Positions 34,991-44,626 of a DNA stretch of 64,000 nucleotides are shown in pieces. Source of the DNA: Curvibacter gracilis ATCC BAA-807. GTDB lineage: Bacteria; Pseudomonadota; Gammaproteobacteria; Burkholderiales; Burkholderiaceae_C. Each line of letters begins with the position of its first letter. Within the stretch, counting starts at the first letter, position 1. Where the stretch lies: the NCBI RefSeq assembly GCF_000518645.1, contig NZ_JADZ01000004.1:310001-374000 (forward strand), given 5' to 3'. Below the pieces are notes generated by a model, which had not been told where the DNA came from, searched no databases, and saw only the letters and a program-made list of their open reading frames with translations. The translations under genes and the position numbers were made by a program.

Positions 34991-35923
34991 ATGCCCCGCC
35001 GCTCCCGACCCGAAGCCCCACCACCCGCGCCCACATTCGGCATGGCGCAGCGCAGCGCGCAACTGGATTTCGACATCCGTGACAAGGCCGACGGGCCCAC
35101 GGCGAGCAGCCCGCACCGGCACGAGTACTTCCAGATCCAGATCAACCTGGGGCCTGAGACCTGCCACCACCTGGGGGCAGTCGTGCGGCCCTTGCCCCCA
35201 CGTGCCCTGGCTTTTGTGCTGCCGCAGCGGCTGCACTGGATTCCACAGCCGCCGCAGGGCCACTTTGTGCTGATCAATTTCAGCCAGGATTTTTTGCTGC
35301 CCCACCTGCACTGCGACCCGCTGGACCTGGAAGACATCGCCCTGGGCGAGGCACTGGAACTGGCCCCTTTCCGCTTTCAGGAGCACCTGGATTTCGTGCT
35401 GAGCGATGACGCCGCCTTTGCCGCGCTGATGCAGCTGTTGACCCGGATGCGGACGCTGGCCGCCCAGCGTGAATGGGGTGTTGAGTTGCAACTGCGGGGC
35501 TGTCTGCTGCAGTTGATCGGCCTCGTGTGCAGCCGGTACCAACAACCACTGCAGCAACTGGGCAGCAGCCAGGTGCAGAGGCTGGGCCGCCGCGACGCGC
35601 TGGGCCGGGTGCAGAAATACATCCGCGCCCATCTGGCCGAGCCCGGGCTCAACCTGAAGGCGGCCGCGGCGGCGGCGTTCCTGTCGCCCAACTACCTCAC
35701 CCACCTGTTGCGCAAGGAAACCGGCCTGAGCTTCACCGACCTGGTGCTGGAGCGGCGCATGCGCCTGGCTTGCACCCAGTTGCTGCAGGGCGACAAGGCC
35801 ATCAGCCACATCGCCTGGGCCTGCGGCTTTGCCGACGAGGCCTATTTCTCGCGCTGCTTCCGCAAGTCCCAGGGCATGTCGCCCACGCAGTTCCGCAAGT
35901 CACGCCATTCGGAGCCGCCTTGA
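34991..35923 (+). CDS. AraC family transcriptional regulator
   Basis: A 310-aa regulator. The N-terminal cupin-like effector domain has [16 protein letters not shown] (metal/ligand-binding His pair). The C-terminal double helix-turn-helix is [45 protein letters not shown] and [32 protein letters not shown]. It lies 15 bases after the FAH gene and upstream of the SDR, so it probably governs the cluster. Confidence 0.92.
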   Translation: MPRRSRPEAPPPAPTFGMAQRSAQLDFDIRDKADGPTASSPHRHEYFQIQINLGPETCHHLGAVVRPLPPRALAFVLPQRLHWIPQPPQGHFVLINFSQDFLLPHLHCDPLDLEDIALGEALELAPFRFQEHLDFVLSDDAAFAALMQLLTRMRTLAAQREWGVELQLRGCLLQLIGLVCSRYQQPLQQLGSSQVQRLGRRDALGRVQKYIRAHLAEPGLNLKAAAAAAFLSPNYLTHLLRKETGLSFTDLVLERRMRLACTQLLQGDKAISHIAWACGFADEAYFSRCFRKSQGMSPTQFRKSRHSEPP

Positions 35924-35982
35924 AGAGGGCCTGCTCTTCATTTTTCAACCCTGCATTCAACACCCATCGGACAAGGATTCCC

Positions 35983-36759
35983 ATGAGCACCGACAACCCA
36001 GCAAGCTCTTCTCAACGCGTGGCCGTGGTCACGGGCGCCGGCAGCGGCATTGGCCGGGCGGTGGCCCTGGCCCTGCTGCAGGACGGCTTCAGCGTCGTTC
36101 TGACCGGGCGCCGCCCCGAGCCCTTGAACGCCCTGGCCCAGGCGGCCCAGGCCGCCGGCCAGACCGCGCTGGCCGTGCCCACCGATGTGCGCGACCCGGC
36201 CAGCGTGGCCGCCTTGTTCGAGCACGTTGAAGCCCGCTTTGGCCGGGTGGATGTGGTGTTCAACAACGCCGGCATCAACGCCCCGGCCGTGCCCATGGAC
36301 GAGCTGCCCCTGGAGCGCTGGAAAGACGTGATCGACACCAATGTGACCGGCGTCTTTCTGTGTGCCCGCGCCGCTTTCGGCCTGATGCGCCGGCAAAGCC
36401 CGCAGGGCGGCCGCATCATCAACAACGGCTCGATCTCGGCGCACACGCCACGCCCCTTCACCAGCCCCTACACCGCCAGCAAGCATGCGGTGCTGGGCCT
36501 CACCAAGAGCATTGCGCTCGATGGGCGCGAGTTCAACATCGTGTGCAGCCAGATCGACATCGGCAATGCGCTCACCGAGTTGTCCGAGCGCATGACCCGT
36601 GGCGTGCGCCAGGCCAACGGCAGCATCGCACCCGAACCCATGCTGGATGTGCAGCACGTGGCCGATGCCGTGCGCTATGTGGCCAGCCTGCCCCTGTCGG
36701 CCAATGTGCTCAACATGACCGTGATGGCCAGCCAGATGCCCTTCGTGGGCCGTGGCTGA
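35983..36759 (+). CDS. Short-chain dehydrogenase/reductase (SDR)
   Basis: A 258-aa classical [20 protein letters not shown] is the NAD(P) loop, [10 protein letters not shown] the NNAG block, and [24 protein letters not shown] gives the catalytic Ser and Tyr-x-x-x-Lys. TGRRPEP after strand 2 (Arg-Arg) suggests NADPH use. It follows the AraC gene by 59 bases and precedes a 2-hydroxyacid dehydrogenase; it likely oxidises a hydroxy-acid intermediate. Confidence 0.9.
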   Translation: MSTDNPASSSQRVAVVTGAGSGIGRAVALALLQDGFSVVLTGRRPEPLNALAQAAQAAGQTALAVPTDVRDPASVAALFEHVEARFGRVDVVFNNAGINAPAVPMDELPLERWKDVIDTNVTGVFLCARAAFGLMRRQSPQGGRIINNGSISAHTPRPFTSPYTASKHAVLGLTKSIALDGREFNIVCSQIDIGNALTELSERMTRGVRQANGSIAPEPMLDVQHVADAVRYVASLPLSANVLNMTVMASQMPFVGRG

Positions 36760-36813
36760 GCACCTGCCCGGCGTCGACCCGATCTGAACCCCCAAGACCC
36801 GAAAGCCCGCGTG

Positions 36814-37767
36814 ATGAAACCCCATGTGCTGCAGCTCAGCCCCATCCTGATCCCCTCGGTCAACGAGCGCCTCAACGCGCTCTACGAGGTGCATCGCTTC
36901 TATGAACAGGCCGACCCCGAGGCCTTTCTGGCTGAACAGGGCGCGCACATCCGAGGCGTGGTCAGCGGCGGGCACACCGGCATCCGCAACGAACTGATGG
37001 CGCGCCTGCCCGCACTGCAGGTGGTGGCCATCAACGGCGTGGGCACCGATGCGGTGGACCTGGCCTATGCACGCAGCCGCGGCATCCACGTGACCGCCAC
37101 CCTGGGAGCGCTGACCGAAGACGTGGCCGACCTGGCCATCGGCTTGCTGATCGCCACCTGCCGCGGCATCTGCGCGGGCGACCGCTTTGTGCGCGGCGGC
37201 CAGTGGCCGCTGCACCCCCAGCCCAGCGCCATCCCGTTGGCGCGCCGCTTCAGCGGCATGCGTGTGGGCATCGTGGGCATGGGCCGGGTGGGCCGCGCTG
37301 TGGCCACGCGTGCTGCCGCTTTTGGCTGCCCGCTGGCCTACACCGATCTGCGCGCCATGCCCGATGTGCCGCATGACTTCGTGGCCGACCTGCGCGAGCT
37401 GGCCCGGCGCAGTGACGCCTTGATTTTGTGTGCTGCGGCCGACCAGGCCCAGGGCATCGTCAACGCCGACGTGCTGGAGGCCCTGGGCCCGGGCGGCTAC
37501 CTGATCAACATTGCGCGCGGCAAGCTGGTCAACGAGGCCGATCTGGTGGCCGCCCTGCAGGCCGGGCGCATCGCCGGCGCAGGCCTGGATGTGTTTGTGG
37601 ACGAGCCCCATGTGCCCCCCGAACTCTTTGCCCTGCCCAACACCACCTTGCAGGCGCACCGCGCCAGCGCCACCTGGGAGACCCGCACAGCCATGGGCGA
37701 GATGGTGCTGGCCAGCCTGGCCCAGGCCCTGGCCGGCCAGCGCCCCGACAACAGCCTGAGCACCTGA
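36814..37767 (+). CDS. D-isomer-specific 2-hydroxyacid dehydrogenase (first copy)
   Basis: A 317-aa NAD(P)-dependent reductase of glyoxylate, hydroxypyruvate or similar 2-keto acids. Rossmann loop VGIVGMGRVGRAVA; catalytic Arg in LINIARGKLVNEADLV; Glu in DVFVDEPHVPPEL; the catalytic His in LQAHRASATWETR, an unusual QAHR in place of the common PHxGS. The ATG at 36814 is preferred to the GTG one codon earlier. A second, related copy lies at 39922; two TctC genes sit between them. Confidence 0.9.
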   Translation: MKPHVLQLSPILIPSVNERLNALYEVHRFYEQADPEAFLAEQGAHIRGVVSGGHTGIRNELMARLPALQVVAINGVGTDAVDLAYARSRGIHVTATLGALTEDVADLAIGLLIATCRGICAGDRFVRGGQWPLHPQPSAIPLARRFSGMRVGIVGMGRVGRAVATRAAAFGCPLAYTDLRAMPDVPHDFVADLRELARRSDALILCAAADQAQGIVNADVLEALGPGGYLINIARGKLVNEADLVAALQAGRIAGAGLDVFVDEPHVPPELFALPNTTLQAHRASATWETRTAMGEMVLASLAQALAGQRPDNSLST

Positions 37768-37844
37768 ACCCACCCCACCCCTGTTCCTTGCCATCGAAGA
37801 CCGCCAGAGAAGCGGCTGAGGCATTTCACGACGGAGACAAAGAC

Positions 37845-38828
37845 ATGAGCATTGTTCGACGGCCTCTGCGCCGCTGCGCGTTGATGACCCTGGGTCTGGT
37901 GGCTTTGGCCGGGCTGGCCTGGTCGCAGCCCGCGACCTACCCCGCCCGCCCGGTCACCCTGGTGGTGGGCTCCAGCCCGGGCAGCACCAGCGATGGCCTG
38001 GCCCGCGCCATCGGCACCGAATGGGCGCGCCTGACCGGCCAGCCCCTGGTGGTGGACAACAAGGCCGGCGCCTTCGGTGGCATCGCGGCCCAGGCCGTGG
38101 CCCGGGCCGCGCCCGATGGGTACACCCTCTTCATCACCACCAACACCACCCAGGCCGCCAACCCGCACCTGTACAAGAAGCTGCCCTACGACCCCTTGCG
38201 CGACTTTGCGCCGGTGGCCCAGTTGATCCAGGGCAACATGCTGATGGTGGTGCACCCTTCGGTGAAGGCCAACACCGTGGCCGAGTTCATCGCGCTGGCG
38301 CGCAAATCACCCGGGCAGCTCAACTATAGCTCGGGCAGTTCGTCGGCGCGCATCGCGGTGGAGCAGTTCCAGGCCATGACCGGGGTGCGCCTCAACCACG
38401 TGCCCTACAAGGCCAACCCCCTGGCCGTGATGGACCTGGTGGCCGGCCAGGTCGACATGATGATTGTCGACCTCACCACCAGCCTGCCCCAGGTCAAGGC
38501 CGGCAAGCTGCGGGCGCTGGGCGTGAGCAGCCCCAGCCGATCGCGCCTGGTGCCCGAGGTGCCCACCTTGGCCGAATCGGGCCTGCCGGGCTACGAGGCG
38601 CATCACTGGAATGCGCTGTATGCCCCGGCCAAGACACCTCAACCGGTGGTGGCCCGCATCAACGACCTGCTGCGCCAGGCCATGGCCGCCCCGGCCGTGC
38701 GCCAGTTTGTCGAGCAGACCGGCAACGAGGTGGCCTTTGGTTCGGCCTCCGACCTGGCCCGCTTTCAACAGGCCGAGTACGAGGCCTGGGGCCGGGTGAT
38801 CAAGCAAGCCGGCATCGAACCCGAATGA
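37845..38828 (+). CDS. TctC/Bug-type substrate-binding protein (second in window)
   Basis: A 327-aa periplasmic receptor. The signal peptide ends near LAWSQ. YPARPVTLVVGSSPGSTSDGLARAI is the ligand loop; VVDNKAGAFGGIAAQ, LNYSSGSSSARIAVEQF and VPYKANPLAVMDLVAG are the family blocks. GGAG lies eight bases before the ATG. Its stop overlaps the ATG of a 23-codon frame that leads into the next TctC gene. No TctAB genes are present. Confidence 0.92.
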   Translation: MSIVRRPLRRCALMTLGLVALAGLAWSQPATYPARPVTLVVGSSPGSTSDGLARAIGTEWARLTGQPLVVDNKAGAFGGIAAQAVARAAPDGYTLFITTNTTQAANPHLYKKLPYDPLRDFAPVAQLIQGNMLMVVHPSVKANTVAEFIALARKSPGQLNYSSGSSSARIAVEQFQAMTGVRLNHVPYKANPLAVMDLVAGQVDMMIVDLTTSLPQVKAGKLRALGVSSPSRSRLVPEVPTLAESGLPGYEAHHWNALYAPAKTPQPVVARINDLLRQAMAAPAVRQFVEQTGNEVAFGSASDLARFQQAEYEAWGRVIKQAGIEPE

Positions 38829-38896
38829 ACCCCGAGAAGACCCCCGACAAGACCCCCGACAAGAACCCTGAGAAGAACCCCTGGAGACAACCATGA
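38825..38896 (+). CDS. Candidate 23-aa coupling/leader peptide with four 12-bp repeats
   Basis: The frame starts with an ATG overlapping the upstream tctC stop (ATGA). It runs through four tandem 12-base units (38831-38878) coding PEKT, PDKT, PDKN, PEKN, and ends in a TGA that overlaps the next tctC ATG (ATGA). Both ends match the coupling geometry exactly, and GGAG inside it (38883-38886) serves the next gene. It may be a real micro-gene, or a device keeping ribosomes moving between the two genes. The repeat may also have arisen by slippage. Confidence 0.4.
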   Translation: MNPEKTPDKTPDKNPEKNPWRQP

Positions 38897-39891
38897 CCAC
38901 CCCCCGCATTTTCTTTGGCCGCCGCTGCACCCTGGCCCTGGCCGCGCTCAGCCTCTGCGCAATCGGCCATGCCGTGCATGCCCAAGTCGGTGACTACCCC
39001 AACCGCCCGGTGACCCTGGTGGTGCCGTTTCCGCCCGGGGGCGGCACCGACACCAGCGCGCGCCTGATCGCCACCCGCCTGAGCCAGAAGTGGGGCAAGT
39101 CGGTCATCGTCGACAACAAGGGCGGCGCCGCCGGCATGATCGGGGCCGACTTCGTGGCCAAGGCCAAGGGCGACGGCTACACCCTGTTGTTCGGCAACAT
39201 CGGCACCCAGGCCATCAACCCCTCGCTGTACAAGTCCATGCCTTACGCCCCTGACACGGCCTTTGTGCCGGTGTCGCTGGTGGCCGAGCTGCCTCTGGTG
39301 ATGATGGTCAACGCCCAGGTGCCGGCCAAGACGGTGGAAGAGTTCATCGCCCTGGCCAAGGCCAAGCCCGATGCCATGAGCTACAGCACCTCGGGCGCCG
39401 GCAGCTCGATGCATCTGGCGGCCGAGATGTTCAAGAGCGGCTCGGGCACGGCGGTGCAGCACGTGCCGTATCGCGGCGGTGGCCCGGCCGTGGGCGACCT
39501 GTTGGCCGGCCATGTGCAGTTGTGCTTTGCCACCGTGCTCGAATCGAGCGGGCACCTGAAGAGCGGCAAGGTGCGGGCCCTGGCCGTCACCGGCAAGACC
39601 CGGGTGCCGGCCTTGCCCCAGGTGCCCACGCTGGCCGAAGGCGCCATCCCGGGCTTTGATTCCATCTCGTGGGTCGGGCTATTGGCCCCGGCCGGTACCC
39701 CGCGTGAGATCACCGATAAGATTTCGGCCGACATCCGTCAGGTGCTGGCGCTGGACGAGGTCAAGGCGCGGCTCGCCGAGCTGGGGGCCCTACCCGTGGG
39801 TAGCACGCCCGATGCCTTTGCCAAGTTGATCGCCAGTGACCGCAAGCGCTATGCCCAGATCATTGCCGACAAGAACATCCATGTTGACTGA
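38893..39891 (+). CDS. TctC/Bug-type substrate-binding protein (third in window)
   Basis: A 332-aa periplasmic receptor. Signal peptide about 1-30; YPNRPVTLVVPFPPGGGTDTSARLIA is the canonical carboxylate loop; VDNKGGAAGMIGADFV, MSYSTSGAGSSMHLAAEMF and VPYRGGGPAVGDLLAGH are the family blocks. It is tandem with the preceding TctC but clearly diverged from it, so the two probably bind different acids. A 2-hydroxyacid dehydrogenase follows after 30 bases. Confidence 0.93.
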   Translation: MTTPRIFFGRRCTLALAALSLCAIGHAVHAQVGDYPNRPVTLVVPFPPGGGTDTSARLIATRLSQKWGKSVIVDNKGGAAGMIGADFVAKAKGDGYTLLFGNIGTQAINPSLYKSMPYAPDTAFVPVSLVAELPLVMMVNAQVPAKTVEEFIALAKAKPDAMSYSTSGAGSSMHLAAEMFKSGSGTAVQHVPYRGGGPAVGDLLAGHVQLCFATVLESSGHLKSGKVRALAVTGKTRVPALPQVPTLAEGAIPGFDSISWVGLLAPAGTPREITDKISADIRQVLALDEVKARLAELGALPVGSTPDAFAKLIASDRKRYAQIIADKNIHVD

Positions 39892-39921
39892 ACCCACTCC
39901 AGAAAGGCCTGAGCTTCTTCC

Positions 39922-40869
39922 ATGACCACCACCACTCCCCGCCTGCTCCAGATCGGCCGCCAGATGCCTCAGCTGGAGGCCGCCCTGGCCGCCCGCTACG
40001 CCGTGCACCGGCTGGCTGACGAGGCCGACCCGGCCGCCTTCCTGCAGGCCCAGGGCCCCAGCTTCACCGGTCTGGTCACCTCGGCGGCCATCGGGGTCGA
40101 CAAGGCCATCATCGAGGCGCTGCCTCAGCTGAAGGTGATCTCCAGCTTTGGTGTCGGCCTGGACAAGATCGACGTGGCCGCGGCCAGCGCCCGCGGCGTG
40201 CAGGTAGGCTACACCCCCGAGGTGCTGACCGACTGCGTGGCCGACCTGGCGTTTGGCCTGCTGATCGACGCGGCGCGCCAGATCGCCGCCGGCGACCGCT
40301 TTGTGCGCCGCGGCGCCTGGGAGTCGGGCAAATACCCCATGACCACCCGCGTCAGCGGCAAGAAGCTGGGCATTTTCGGCATGGGGCGCATCGGCAGCAC
40401 CATCGCCCGGCGCTCCAGCGGCTTTGACATGAGCGTGCGCTACACCAACCGCAAGCCGGTGGCGGGCTCGCCCCACACCTTCGAGCCCAGTCTGCTCGAA
40501 CTGGCGCGTTGGAGCGATTTTCTGGTGATCGCTGCGGCTGGCGGCAGCGCCACCCACCACCTGGTCAACCAGGCCGTGCTGCAGGCCCTGGGGCCTCAGG
40601 GTTTCATCATCAATGTGGCGCGTGGCAGCGTGATCGATGAGGCTGCCCTGGTGCAGGCCCTGGCCGAGGGCACGATTGCCGGCGCCGGGTTGGATGTGTT
40701 CGAGGATGAGCCCCATGTGCCCGAGGCCCTGCGCCAGATGGACCAGGTGGTGCTGCTGCCCCATGTGGCCAGCGGCACGCACGAAACCCGCCAAGCCATG
40801 GCCGACCGGGTGATCGAGAACCTGGAAGCCTTCTTTGCGGGCCGGCCACTGGTTTCGCAGGCCAACTGA
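39922..40869 (+). CDS. D-isomer-specific 2-hydroxyacid dehydrogenase (second copy, GhrB/HprA-like)
   Basis: A 315-aa NAD(P)-dependent 2-ketoacid reductase. Rossmann loop LGIFGMGRIGSTIARR; TNRKP after strand 2 (Asn-Arg-Lys) points to NADPH; Arg in IINVARGSVIDE; Glu in DVFEDEPHVPE; His in LLPHVASGTHETR. It ends the plus-strand catabolic operon and is convergent with the FadR-type regulator. Confidence 0.92.
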   Translation: MTTTTPRLLQIGRQMPQLEAALAARYAVHRLADEADPAAFLQAQGPSFTGLVTSAAIGVDKAIIEALPQLKVISSFGVGLDKIDVAAASARGVQVGYTPEVLTDCVADLAFGLLIDAARQIAAGDRFVRRGAWESGKYPMTTRVSGKKLGIFGMGRIGSTIARRSSGFDMSVRYTNRKPVAGSPHTFEPSLLELARWSDFLVIAAAGGSATHHLVNQAVLQALGPQGFIINVARGSVIDEAALVQALAEGTIAGAGLDVFEDEPHVPEALRQMDQVVLLPHVASGTHETRQAMADRVIENLEAFFAGRPLVSQAN

Positions 40870-40914
40870 GCTGGCCCCAGGCGGGCGGCACGGTGCGCCG
40901 CCTCAATCTGCGTT

Positions 40915-41652
40915 TCAACCTGCTTTGCTGCGCGCTTCGAGCGCGCGGTGGCGTTCTCGGCTCTTGGCAATGTGCAGGCGCATGGCGGCGCGCGCGGCCT
41001 CGGGCTGCTGGTGCAGGATGGCCGAGTAGATCTCCTCGTGCTCGTCGGCCACATGGTCCAGGTAGTTGCGTCGGCCTTCTTCCACCGGGTCTTGTGTGGT
41101 CTGCCAGCAGCGCGGCAGGCTGCCGGGGCTGAGTGTGCCCATCATCGCGATGTAGTGCGGGCTTTGCGAGGCACGGGCAATCTCGCAGTGAAAGCGGAAA
41201 TCGGCACCCACGGGGTCCAGGTTGGCCAGCCAGGCCTGGGTCACCGCGTCCAGTGACTGGCGCAGTTGTTGCAGATGGGCCTCGGTGCGCCGTTGGGCCG
41301 CCATGGCGGCGGCCTCGGGCTCCAGGCCCATGCGCAGCTCCAGCACGGCCAGCAGGTCGGGCAGGGTGTGCATGCTGGCCGGGTCGATCGAGAAGGGGCG
41401 GGCGTTGTTCAGCGCCGCCACAAAGGTGCCCAGGCCCTGGTGCGCGTAGATCAGGCCACGGGCCTTGAGGCTGGTCAGGGCATCGCGCACCACCGTGCGG
41501 CTGACACCGAACTGCACCATCAGATCGGCCTCGGCCGGCAGCTTGTCGCCCGCGCGCAGCTGGCCCGCCTGGATGCGCGCGGCCAACTGTTCAACCAACT
41601 CCAGCGCACGGGCTGGGGCTTTGCGGGGAGGCTGCTGGCGGGATGGGGTCAC
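40915..41652 (-). CDS. FadR-subfamily GntR transcriptional regulator (FCD domain)
   Basis: A 245-aa regulator. The winged helix LAARIQAGQLRAGDKLPAEADLMVQFGVSRTVVRDALTSLKARGLIYAHQGLGTFV precedes an FCD helical ligand domain (LLAVLELRMGLEPEAAAMAA, FHCEIARASQSPHY, DEHEEIYSAILHQQPEAARAAMRLHI) whose Asp/His residues usually hold a metal. No ATG is available; GTG at 41652 gives a usual length, and a GTG at 41718 would add 22 residues. It neighbours the lactonase/GarD unit and probably controls sugar-acid use. Confidence 0.9.
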   Translation of the reverse strand: MTPSRQQPPRKAPARALELVEQLAARIQAGQLRAGDKLPAEADLMVQFGVSRTVVRDALTSLKARGLIYAHQGLGTFVAALNNARPFSIDPASMHTLPDLLAVLELRMGLEPEAAAMAAQRRTEAHLQQLRQSLDAVTQAWLANLDPVGADFRFHCEIARASQSPHYIAMMGTLSPGSLPRCWQTTQDPVEEGRRNYLDHVADEHEEIYSAILHQQPEAARAAMRLHIAKSRERHRALEARSKAG

Positions 41653-41764
41653 GGTCAAGGTCGGGCCGGGGTTGGGGCAAGGGGCTGGGTTCAGCCCAGC
41701 CCCGATTTTGCATGACACCAGGGCTGTGCCACCCGGCCCGAGCCTGATTTAAAACAACAGCGGC

Positions 41765-42823
41765 TCAGACTGCGCCTTCGGCCTCGACATACAGCGCGTA
41801 AAGTGAGTGGCAGCTGGCCATGTAGAGGCGGTTGCCCTTGGGGCCGCCAAAGGTCAGGTTGGGGCAGCGCTCAGGCAGATGGATGTGGGCGATCGCCTTG
41901 CCCTGGGGGGTGAACACGCGCACCCCATCGTGGTCGGCCGGGTTCACACCCAGGCGGCCGTCCGAACCCCAGCCGCACCACAGGTTGCCGTCGCGGTCCA
42001 CCTTGAAGCCATCCAGGGCGCCGGGGCCATTGGCGTCGATCAGCTTGGTCTTGTTCGAGGCACTGCCATCGGCTGCGATGTCGTAGGACCAGATGCTGCG
42101 GCTGGGGGTGCCTTTCCACTCCACCACGTACAGCTTCTTCTCGTCGGGCGAGAAGGCCAGGCCATTGGGGTTCACGAGATCGGTGATGATGGCGCGGATC
42201 TGCCCGTTGGGGTCGATGCGGTACACATTGGTGCTGGCCTGCTCGGGTTTGGCCTTGAAGCCTTCCCATTCGCCGTTGATGCCGAACAGCGGGTCGGTGA
42301 ACCACACGCTGTCGTCGGACTTGACCACGATGTCGTTGGGTGCGTTCAGGCGCTTGCCTTCGTACTGGTCGGCCAGCACCGTGATCTTGCCGTTGTGCTC
42401 GGTGCGGGTCACGCGGCGGGTCAGCGAGTGTTCGCAGGTCAGCAGCCGGCCCTGGCGGTCGCGGGTGTTGCCATTGGCGTAGTTGGCCTGCTCACGGAAC
42501 ACGCTGAAGGCGCCGTTGGTTTCGTCGTACTTCATGATGCGGTTGTTCGGGATGTCGCTCACCAGCAGGTAGCGCCCGGCCGGAAAATACGCCGGCCCCT
42601 CGGCCCAACGCATGCCGCTGGCCAGTTGCTCGACCGAGCTGCTGTAGATGCGGTACTTCAGAAAGCTGGGGTCCAGCACCTCGACAGCCTGGTCGGGGTA
42701 GCGCGCATTCGGCGTGAAGGCGATCTTCTGGGCCGCGGCGAGGCCGCTCAGTGCCGCGAGGCCGGCGCCGGTGGCGGCCTTCATGAATTGGCGGCGGGCC
42801 GGGGTTGGTTGGGGTTCGCTCAT
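41765..42823 (-). CDS. SMP-30/gluconolactonase/LRE family protein with Tat signal
   Basis: A 352-aa six-bladed propeller lactonase, probably opening an aldonolactone or similar lactone. The twin-arginine signal ARRQFMKAATGAGLAALSGLAAA directs it folded to the periplasm. Blade motifs: WAEGPAYFPAGRYLLVSDIPNNRIMKY, LNAPNDIVVKSDDSVWFTDPLFGI (metal-binding Asn-Asp), NPNGLAFSPDEKKLYV, DGFKVDRDGNLWCGW (Asp). GGAG lies seven bases before the ATG. It is downstream of the GarD-type gene, 47 bases apart. Confidence 0.9.
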   Translation of the reverse strand: MSEPQPTPARRQFMKAATGAGLAALSGLAAAQKIAFTPNARYPDQAVEVLDPSFLKYRIYSSSVEQLASGMRWAEGPAYFPAGRYLLVSDIPNNRIMKYDETNGAFSVFREQANYANGNTRDRQGRLLTCEHSLTRRVTRTEHNGKITVLADQYEGKRLNAPNDIVVKSDDSVWFTDPLFGINGEWEGFKAKPEQASTNVYRIDPNGQIRAIITDLVNPNGLAFSPDEKKLYVVEWKGTPSRSIWSYDIAADGSASNKTKLIDANGPGALDGFKVDRDGNLWCGWGSDGRLGVNPADHDGVRVFTPQGKAIAHIHLPERCPNLTFGGPKGNRLYMASCHSLYALYVEAEGAV

Positions 42824-42870
42824 GCTTGTCTCCGTGGTTCTTGGTTGAGAAATCGCTTGGGTTGAAAGAG

Positions 42871-44448
42871 TCAGGTCACCGGGGCCGGGTTGAACAGCAC
42901 CAGGGCGTTGTGCAGCTTCCACTGCTCGGCCCAGGTCTTCTTGCGGCCGCTGGCCACGTCGAGCATCAGCTCGAACAGCTCCCAGCCCACCTGCTCGATG
43001 GTCTTTTCGCCGCTGGCAATGCGTCCGGCGTTCACATCCATCAGGTCATGCCAGCGCCGGGCCAGGTCATTGCGCGTGGCCACCTTGATCACCGGCACCT
43101 CGGCCAGCCCGTAAGGCGTGCCGCGGCCGGTGGTGAACACATGCAGGTTCATGCCGGCGGCCAGCTGCAGCGTGCCGCAGATGAAGTCGCTGGCCGGGGT
43201 GGCCGCGTAGATCAGGCCTTTTTGCGTGAGCTTCTCGCCGGGCGAGATCACACCGGTGATGGCGTAGCTGCCGCTTTTCACGATCGAGCCCATGGCCTTC
43301 TCGACGATGTTGGACAGGCCCCCCTTTTTGTTGCCGGGCGTGGTGTTGGCGCTGCGGTCCACGCGCCCCTGGTTCAGGTAGGCGTCGTACCAGGCCATCT
43401 CGCGGATCATGGCCTGGGCCACCTCGGGGCTGGCGGCGCGGGCGGTGAGCTGGTCGATGCCGTCGCGCACCTCCGTCACCTCCGAGAACATCACGGTGGC
43501 GCCGGCGCGCACCAGCAGATCGGTGCAAAAGCCCACGGCCGGGTTGGCTGTCACGCCTGAGAAGGCGTCGCTGCCACCGCACTGCACGCCCACCACCAGC
43601 TCGCTGGCGGGCACGGTCTCGCGGCGGCGGGCGTTCAGGCGCTGCAGGTGCCCCTCGGCCTGGCGCAGGATGTGATCGACCATGGACATGAAGCCGACAT
43701 GGGCCTCGTCCTGCAGGCAGATGGTGTCCAGCGGCGCGTCGGCGCCGGTGGCTTGGCCGCGTTCGTCGCGGATGGGGATGCTGCCCGGGGGCAGCAGGCG
43801 CTCGGGCTGGAGCTTTTCGCAGCCCAGGCTGATGACCATCACCTCGCCGCCAAAGTTGGGGTTGAGGCTGATGTTGCGCACGGTGCGGATGGGGATGACG
43901 GCATCGGGCGCGTCGATGGCCACGCCGCAGCCATAGGTGTGCTCCAGGGCCACCACGTCGTCCACATGGGGGTAGCGCGGCAGCAACTCGGCCTTGATGC
44001 GCGAAACACAGAAGGAGGTCACACCCGCCACGAACTGCACGGTCTGGGTCACGGCCAGGATGTTGCGCGTGCCCACCGAGCCGTCGGCATTGCGGTAGCC
44101 CTCGAAGGTGTAACCCGTCAGCGGCGGCAGCGGTTCGGGCTTGACGGTGGCGATCGGCAGGCCCTCCAGTTCGCGTGCGGCGGGCATCTGCAGCAGGCGC
44201 TCATGCACCCAGCTACCGGCCGGGATGGCCTGCAAGGCATAGCCGATCGGCACGTTGTAGCGCCGCACCGCTTCACCCTGGGCGATGTCCACCAGGGCCA
44301 CCTTGTGGGCCTGGGGCACCTTCTCTCGCAACACCAGGCCTGACGCGAAGCGGGTGCCGGCCGGCAGGCCGCCGTCGTTGACCACGATGGCCACGTTGTC
44401 GAGCGCGTGCATGGTGATGTAGAGGGGGGCGGTGCTGGGCTCGGTCAT
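42871..44448 (-). CDS. garD: Galactarate/altronate dehydratase family (UxaA/GarD type)
   Basis: A 525-aa Fe-dependent dehydratase removing water from galactarate, altronate or a related sugar acid. The N-terminal SAF-like domain ([23 protein letters not shown]) is joined to the catalytic part: [98 protein letters not shown]. Full length. The symbol is tentative, since UxaA and GarD cannot be told apart by eye here. A LacI-type palindrome lies about 100 bp upstream. Confidence 0.85.
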   Translation of the reverse strand: MTEPSTAPLYITMHALDNVAIVVNDGGLPAGTRFASGLVLREKVPQAHKVALVDIAQGEAVRRYNVPIGYALQAIPAGSWVHERLLQMPAARELEGLPIATVKPEPLPPLTGYTFEGYRNADGSVGTRNILAVTQTVQFVAGVTSFCVSRIKAELLPRYPHVDDVVALEHTYGCGVAIDAPDAVIPIRTVRNISLNPNFGGEVMVISLGCEKLQPERLLPPGSIPIRDERGQATGADAPLDTICLQDEAHVGFMSMVDHILRQAEGHLQRLNARRRETVPASELVVGVQCGGSDAFSGVTANPAVGFCTDLLVRAGATVMFSEVTEVRDGIDQLTARAASPEVAQAMIREMAWYDAYLNQGRVDRSANTTPGNKKGGLSNIVEKAMGSIVKSGSYAITGVISPGEKLTQKGLIYAATPASDFICGTLQLAAGMNLHVFTTGRGTPYGLAEVPVIKVATRNDLARRWHDLMDVNAGRIASGEKTIEQVGWELFELMLDVASGRKKTWAEQWKLHNALVLFNPAPVT

Positions 44449-44544
44449 GTTCGGGGGCTGCTCGTATTGAGGGTCGTTGTCATTTATGAAAGTGGCCGAA
44501 CGCTGCTGCCATAGGAAGAAGCTTTCATGCCCACTAAATGTGAA

Positions 44545-44558
44545 TGGTAACGTTAACA
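44545..44558. promoter_or_regulatory. LacI-type palindrome upstream of garD
   Basis: TGGTAACGTTAACA, a 14-bp palindrome with one mismatched pair and a central CG, as in LacI-family operators. It is 97-110 bp before the garD ATG. The only LacI gene in the window is at 4422-5429, 39 kb away. Confidence 0.45.
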
Positions 44559-44626
44559 GTTTTGCTGTCAAGCCTGTGTTGCTGGCACCCGTGGGCACCC
44601 GTTTGGGCCCCTTGGCAGGCGGTGGC

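Noticed and set aside
38831..38878. Short CRISPR-like array
   Set aside because: Units are 12 bp, contiguous, without spacers, and in frame with a small open frame; no cas genes are present.
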